Shown here piece after piece: positions 5,743 to 9,467 of a stretch of DNA of 9,467 bases. Position numbers and translations under genes: made by a program. Numbering within the stretch: position 1 is the first letter of the stretch; each line of letters opens with the position of its first letter. The DNA is taken from assembly GCA_903913345.1 (NCBI GenBank), contig CAIWLA010000619.1, positions 1 to 9,467 on the forward strand, given 5' to 3'. The notes beneath the pieces are model-generated. The model did no database searches. It was not told the DNA's origin and saw only the letters and a program-made list of their open reading frames with translations. This DNA is from an uncultured Magnetococcales bacterium. Its GTDB lineage: Bacteria; Pseudomonadota; Magnetococcia; Magnetococcales; Magnetaquicoccaceae.

Positions 5743-6573
5743 TCACCCACGCAAACCGGCAAAAAAACGGCCAACGGCCTCCACCCCATGGGTTTGATAC
5801 ACCTCGATGGCGGCACTGCCCACCACGGCGATTTCCGCTTGACCGGTCAATTGCCGCACATCCATTGCATTTTTGACCCCAAAACCCACCGCCAATGGCA
5901 GAGTCGTGGCCTGCCGACACCGATCCAGAAAATGGTTCAAGGAGTCATCAAAACGGGTCTGTTTGCCGGTCACCCCCTTGCGCGCCACACAGTAGCAAAA
6001 GCCGTTGGCCAGGGCACCGATGGTGCGCAGACGGGTATCGGAACTGGTGGGGGTCAACAAATGGATCCAGGCCAGCCCATCCGCACCCTTTCCCCAATGC
6101 CGACACCAGGCCATGGCCTGCTCGGCCTCCTGGGGCGGCAGGTCGGGAATGATCAACCCCCGCACCCCCAGACGAGCCGCCTCACGGATAAAATTCTCCA
6201 CCCCATACGCCATTAAAATGTTGTAATAGGTCATGATCAGAAAAGGGATGGGATGGCGGCGGACCGTCTCCTCGATGAAGGCCAGGCCATCGGCCACCCG
6301 AAAGCCATTGTCCAGGGCGGCCTGGTTGGCATGGGCGATGATCGGTCCATCGGCAATGGGTTCGGAAAAGGGGATCTGCAACTCCATCAGATCGACGCCG
6401 TTGGCCACCATCTGGTCGATAATCGCCCGATTGGCCGCCAGCGAGGGATATCCCAAAACCCAATGGGACATGAGAAGAACGGCCCGTTCGGAGCCGCCAG
6501 CCTCCCTCTCGGCCAACCGCTGACGGATATGGGACTCCAGGGAGTGGATGGGTGTCTGGTTCATGGTTATCAT
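5743..6573 (-). CDS. trpA: Tryptophan synthase alpha subunit (divergent)
   Basis: TrpA cleaves indole-3-glycerol phosphate to indole, passed to TrpB by a tunnel. The 276-residue length and TIM-barrel motifs fit: LMSHWVLGYPS, DLMELQIPFSEPIADGP, IIPDLPPQEAE, the CYCVARKGVTG loop, and GFGVKNAMDVR / IAVVGSAAIE for phosphate binding. Catalytic Glu (E64 in MELQ) and Asp (D75 in ADGP), matching E49 and D60 of the Salmonella enzyme, are present. Compared with the common 'ELGIPFSDP' signature this protein has Q for G and E for D, marking a divergent lineage. The start ATG 6573 overlaps the trpB stop as ATGA; an ATG at 6564 three codons later is an alternative. It is coupled to trpB and is followed by repeat copy 2. 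Confidence 0.93.
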   Translation of the reverse strand: MITMNQTPIHSLESHIRQRLAEREAGGSERAVLLMSHWVLGYPSLAANRAIIDQMVANGVDLMELQIPFSEPIADGPIIAHANQAALDNGFRVADGLAFIEETVRRHPIPFLIMTYYNILMAYGVENFIREAARLGVRGLIIPDLPPQEAEQAMAWCRHWGKGADGLAWIHLLTPTSSDTRLRTIGALANGFCYCVARKGVTGKQTRFDDSLNHFLDRCRQATTLPLAVGFGVKNAMDVRQLTGQAEIAVVGSAAIEVYQTHGVEAVGRFFAGLRG

Positions 6574-7835
6574 CCGTGCAGTGTGAGGTATTGTTCGGCC
6601 TTTTGTTGGATAAAACGCCGCCAACCTGGATCGTTCACCGCTTCCGCAACGGTAAAGATATCCTTGTCGCCCCGACCGGAGAGGTTGATGATCACCACGG
6701 CGTGGGGATCGGTGGTGGGCAACTCCCGCAGGGCGCAGGCCACGGCATGGCTGGACTCCAGGGCGGCGATGATCCCCTCCTGGCGCATCAGGAATTGGAG
6801 TGCCTGGACCACCTCCTGGTCGTTGGCGGCGGCAAAACGGACCCGTCCGTGCCCGGATGGTGCGACGCCATTCTCTCCCCCGTGCTGACTCAAATAGGCC
6901 AGGATGGGGGAGACCCCCACATAATCGAGACCGGCGGCCACCGAATGGGTATCCTTCATCTGCCCATCGCCGTCTTGCAAGAAGAAAGTCTTGTAGCCAT
7001 GGGCCACGCCAACAATCCCCTGCCCGGAGGCGATGCGGGCCGCGTGGCGACCCCCTTCCAGACCGGCTCCGCCCGCCTCCACCCCCACCAGTTCCACCGC
7101 ATGGTCGGCCAGAAAGGGCTGGAAAATGCCCAGGGCATTGGAACCGCCCCCCACGCAGGCATAGATGTGGGTGGGCAGACGCCCTTCCTGGCGTAAAATT
7201 TGCGCCCTGGCCTCTTCACCAATGACGGATTGGAACCAGGCAACCATCTCCGGGAAGGGATGGGCACCACAGGCGGTGCCCAGGACATAATGGGTCTCAT
7301 CCATGCTGCCCACCCAATCGCGCATGGCCTCGTTGATGGCATCTTTCAGGGTGCAGGTGCCGGAGGTGACGGGGATGACCTGGGCACCCAACTGCTCCAT
7401 CCAGAAGACATTGGGGCGTTGCCGCTCCACATCGACCGCCCCCATGTAGATGGTGCAGTCAAACCCCATGCGGGCCGCCATGGTGGCGGTGGCCACGCCA
7501 TGCTGGCCCGCTCCCGTCTCGGCAATCACCCGCTTTTTGCCCATCCGTTGCACCAGCAACCCCTGCCCCATGACATTGTTGGCCTTGTGGGCACCCGTCT
7601 GATTGAGATCTTCCCGTTTGATATAAACCCGGCGATCAAAGTGGCGGGAGAGATTCCCGGCCAGGGTCAACGGGGTGGGACGCCCGGAAAAATTTTCCAT
7701 CAAGGCCAGATAGCCCGACCAGAAGGCCGGATCGCGGCGGGCCTCTTCATAGGCGAGGGTCAATTGCCGAAAGGTTTCGTGCAAAATTTCCGGGATGAAC
7801 GCCCCCCCAAAGGGGCCAAAATATCCTTTGGTCAT
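6570..7835 (-). CDS. trpB: Tryptophan synthase beta subunit
   Basis: TrpB is the PLP enzyme that joins indole and serine into tryptophan. The 421-residue sequence has the N-terminal YFGPFGGAFIPE, the PLP lysine K84 in TGAHKANN, catalytic E106 in AETGAGQHG, the phosphate-binding GGGSN (229-233), a cation/indole-site region with AAGLDY (D304), and NLSGRGDKD (S386) at the PLP ring. The segment after GLDY reads VGVSPILAYL where common enzymes have VGPEHAYL or similar, and a Gly-rich insertion (SQHGGENGVAPSGHG) follows, so the COMM/tunnel-facing part is unusual, matching the divergent TrpA. The start is ATG 7835, with an AGGA about 11 bases upstream. No trpF precedes it; instead the foreign-looking defence cassette ends 43 bases upstream. 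Confidence 0.95.
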   Translation of the reverse strand: MTKGYFGPFGGAFIPEILHETFRQLTLAYEEARRDPAFWSGYLALMENFSGRPTPLTLAGNLSRHFDRRVYIKREDLNQTGAHKANNVMGQGLLVQRMGKKRVIAETGAGQHGVATATMAARMGFDCTIYMGAVDVERQRPNVFWMEQLGAQVIPVTSGTCTLKDAINEAMRDWVGSMDETHYVLGTACGAHPFPEMVAWFQSVIGEEARAQILRQEGRLPTHIYACVGGGSNALGIFQPFLADHAVELVGVEAGGAGLEGGRHAARIASGQGIVGVAHGYKTFFLQDGDGQMKDTHSVAAGLDYVGVSPILAYLSQHGGENGVAPSGHGRVRFAAANDQEVVQALQFLMRQEGIIAALESSHAVACALRELPTTDPHAVVIINLSGRGDKDIFTVAEAVNDPGWRRFIQQKAEQYLTLHG

Positions 7836-7878
7836 GTGCTGGGTTTTTCCTCGCTGGATGTGTCGGTCTGGATACGGT

Positions 7879-8454
7879 TCAGTACAGGTAAACGTCCCAA
7901 CCTTTTTTTGGTACCGGTTCTAGTAGGGATGGAAAAACGACTGTACAATCAAGGACTTGTTTCGAATGACTCAAAAAAACCAGGATAGGACCATCAATCT
8001 TCAATGAAGACAAGTGTTCACTGATGAGTTTGGCGGCAGTCAGTGGATAGAGTTGTGGATCATCACCGGTTTGAATTTCATGGGTGGCGGCAAGATCGAA
8101 ATATTTTGTCTTCATGTTCTGTAATGTATTAAAAAATAATGATCTATCAATACCTTCCAGGTCAAATCTTGGGCTGATACGCAAATCAAAAACGACCGAA
8201 GGATTGGTTTGGCCAACCAGATCGAGCAACTGATCCCCGGTAATCGTTTCAATATTGACAAGCACAACGAGACGGCTATCAAAATAAGGTAAAAGTAACG
8301 GTTGAAACGATGGTTGAGCACCCGCTTTCGCGGTCACCTGCCTTTCCAGCAGAGTGCGAAAAGGAATGATTCCAGACGTTTGGGTGCCCGATTTTACGGC
8401 CACCTGTTTTTTTGGCAGAGAGCGAAAAGGAATGATGTCGGCTTGAGTGGGCAT
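7879..8454 (-). CDS. Uncharacterised 191-aa protein coupled to the deaminase
   Basis: No family is recognised with confidence. ATG 8454 shares a base with the deaminase stop (TGATG), so translation is almost certainly coupled; ATGs further up to 8532 exist but would overlap 79 bases of the deaminase. Residues 7-28 and 29-50 are an imperfect tandem repeat (IIPFR-L---QV--K-G-Q-S), encoded by a 66-bp DNA duplication. The C-terminal part (about 60-191) looks like an alternating alpha/beta fold: LVVLVNIETI, SVVFDLRISPRFDL (86-99), then GPILVFLSHS. The 'VVFDLR.SPR' strand and the order of elements faintly recall DUF488-type proteins, but this is weak. There is no signal peptide or membrane segment. 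Base composition is AT-richer than the trp genes. Given the coupling it is probably an accessory, regulatory or immunity partner of the deaminase. Confidence 0.8.
   Translation of the reverse strand: MPTQADIIPFRSLPKKQVAVKSGTQTSGIIPFRTLLERQVTAKAGAQPSFQPLLLPYFDSRLVVLVNIETITGDQLLDLVGQTNPSVVFDLRISPRFDLEGIDRSLFFNTLQNMKTKYFDLAATHEIQTGDDPQLYPLTAAKLISEHLSSLKIDGPILVFLSHSKQVLDCTVVFPSLLEPVPKKGWDVYLY
8305..8436. repeat. In-frame 66-bp tandem duplication
   Basis: Two adjoining 66-bp units (about 8305-8370 and 8371-8436). The clearest shared block, GCGAAAAGGAATGAT, occurs at 8356-8370 and 8422-8436, exactly 66 bases apart, and CACCTG recurs at 8335-8340 and 8401-8406. Since 66 is a multiple of three, the frame of the 191-aa protein is kept and gains a 22-residue repeat at its N-terminus. 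Confidence 0.85.
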
Positions 8455-9467
8455 CACGGCTCTCGTGTTCGCAGGATGGCCAGTTCCAGATCCGGATAGC
8501 TGAGTTTTGTTGTCTCCCATGGACTTCCCCAATCAGGCTCCCCAATTTGTCTTATCCCAGTCAAATCACTCTTCAGATCCCGGTCTTTCATGAAAGCCCG
8601 TCGATACAGTTGTGGTGCAACACCGGTAAAGGGGGTGAAAAGAACCTTATTGCCCCCCTGACTGGGCGGTATCCAATGTGGTAAACGATTTGTGGTAATG
8701 GCATCATCGTGCAATTCCAGTGCCTTGCTTTTTGGATAAGGTTCGATAAACTGCACCTCATCTATCCCGGCAGAGACAACATGCCGAGCACAATAATGAC
8801 AAGGGAATGTGGTGACAAAAAGCTTTGTTCCCCTGGGTGAAACCCCTTGCCTCGCAGCGGTCAGCAGTGCATCCATTTCAGCGTGAATGGCCCTTGAGAA
8901 CTCGACAAGTCCACCGATGCGGGAGTTTTTGAGAATATCCTCCAGTCTCTCTTTTTTATCCCGCAAATCAGGGAAAGAATCGATAAATTTTTCCAACACT
9001 TCATCGACTATCTGTTGTTGCTGTTTGTTGTTGTGGCAATATTGCCGTCCACGATCGGGATGGAAGGCACAGCGGTAATCGCTTTTTTCAGGATGGAACG
9101 ATTCTCCATAGACGCCACCTCCTGCTTGGGGTGCTTCATTGGTTCCCGTTGCCACAAGGCTGCCCTCGGCATCGACCAATGCGGCCCCAACCTGTCGTGA
9201 GAGGCAGGCACTGCTCAATTTTGCGCAATCAGCAAAGTACATGGCCATTTCAGATGCGCAAGGCCGTACAATCTCGTCATGGGTTACAATCTTGATCAAA
9301 CGGGACAGATCTTCTGGAATTTTCCAGTTCTTGTTTTCATCCTTTGGTCTTTCCTCGGAATTGTCAACATAAAAATCGGCCAGATAGAAAGTTTTTCCGA
9401 CCTGTTGGCCGAATTCATGGGTTGATTTGAAATCATCTTTCATAAAGGATTCGATCTGGTCTTTGCC
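8454..9467 (-). CDS. Anti-phage-type deoxycytidylate (dCTP) deaminase, C-terminal part
   Basis: The frame is open to the window edge, so the gene starts outside; 337 residues are visible. An in-frame ATG at 9443 exists but the eight codons before it are open too. After a lead-in (FGQQVGKTFYLADFYVDNS) comes a cytidine-deaminase domain: LSRQVGAALVDAEGSLVATGTNEAPQAGGG positioned about 81-110 from that Met, then the zinc site H187-A-E189 in SRAIHAEMDALL and C215-H-Y-C218 in TTFPCHYCARHVV, then VQFIEPYPKSKALELH and VLFTPFTGVAPQLYRRAF. This pattern matches defensive dCTP deaminases (AvcD-like), which deplete dCTP on phage infection and usually carry an N-terminal P-loop kinase-like domain, here presumably beyond base 9467. 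A Cys/His cluster (C125, H128, C136, H137) lies in the insertion before the HAE motif. Ordinary dCMP deaminases are shorter and lack the VAPQLY-type tail. Confidence 0.88.
   Translation of the reverse strand, partial: GKDQIESFMKDDFKSTHEFGQQVGKTFYLADFYVDNSEERPKDENKNWKIPEDLSRLIKIVTHDEIVRPCASEMAMYFADCAKLSSACLSRQVGAALVDAEGSLVATGTNEAPQAGGGVYGESFHPEKSDYRCAFHPDRGRQYCHNNKQQQQIVDEVLEKFIDSFPDLRDKKERLEDILKNSRIGGLVEFSRAIHAEMDALLTAARQGVSPRGTKLFVTTFPCHYCARHVVSAGIDEVQFIEPYPKSKALELHDDAITTNRLPHWIPPSQGGNKVLFTPFTGVAPQLYRRAFMKDRDLKSDLTGIRQIGEPDWGSPWETTKLSYPDLELAILRTREP

Noticed and set aside
7200..7988. 262-codon open frame on the plus strand
   Set aside because: It is antisense to trpB and part of the neighbouring gene, with Gly/His-rich shadow-like composition.

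Overview
The window looks like chromosomal DNA of a GC-rich proteobacterium. A nested-palindrome intergenic repeat (two copies, about 1316-1442 and 5605-5729) and the gene styles recall Magnetococcales-like Alphaproteobacteria, but this placement is from memory of such genomes and is only a weak inference. No rRNA, tRNA, CRISPR array, transposase or integrase was seen.

Layout, left to right. (1) Plus strand, 1-1250: the C-terminal end of an SMC/YhaN-like AAA ATPase whose stop overlaps the TTG start of a secreted PstS-like phosphate-binding protein. (2) 1251-1446: a pyrimidine-rich tract and repeat copy 1, lying between convergent genes. (3) 1447-2670: a divergent pair, a DUF302 protein (minus) and an ArsR-type repressor fused to a rhodanese domain (plus). 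A 7-bp inverted repeat between them is a candidate operator. This suggests a small reactive-sulfur or thiol response locus. (4) Minus strand, 5484 down to 2676: a run of four closely spaced genes. They encode a CusF-like periplasmic copper-binding protein, a GAF-GAF-HD-GYP cyclic-di-GMP phosphodiesterase-like protein, a HicB-like small protein, and a PD-(D/E)XK-like protein that has lost its E-x-K catalytic residues. The last two overlap by 8 nt. (5) 5485-5742: the cusF-like leader and repeat copy 2. (6) Minus strand, 7835 down to 5743: trpB and trpA, overlapping by ATGA, encoding a divergent but apparently active tryptophan synthase. (7) Minus strand, 9467 (open at the edge) down to 7879: a visibly AT-richer cassette. 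It holds a deoxycytidylate-deaminase-type anti-phage protein (AvcD / defensive dCTP deaminase family; its N-terminal part lies outside the window) and an uncharacterised 191-aa protein. The second gene's ATG overlaps the deaminase stop in a TGATG junction.

The most promising lead is this deaminase plus coupled partner, because the partner is unrecognised, carries a recent-looking in-frame 66-bp tandem duplication, and lies just upstream of the housekeeping trpBA genes in horizontally acquired-looking DNA. Second is the HicB-like plus inactivated-nuclease pair. Third is the repeat family.
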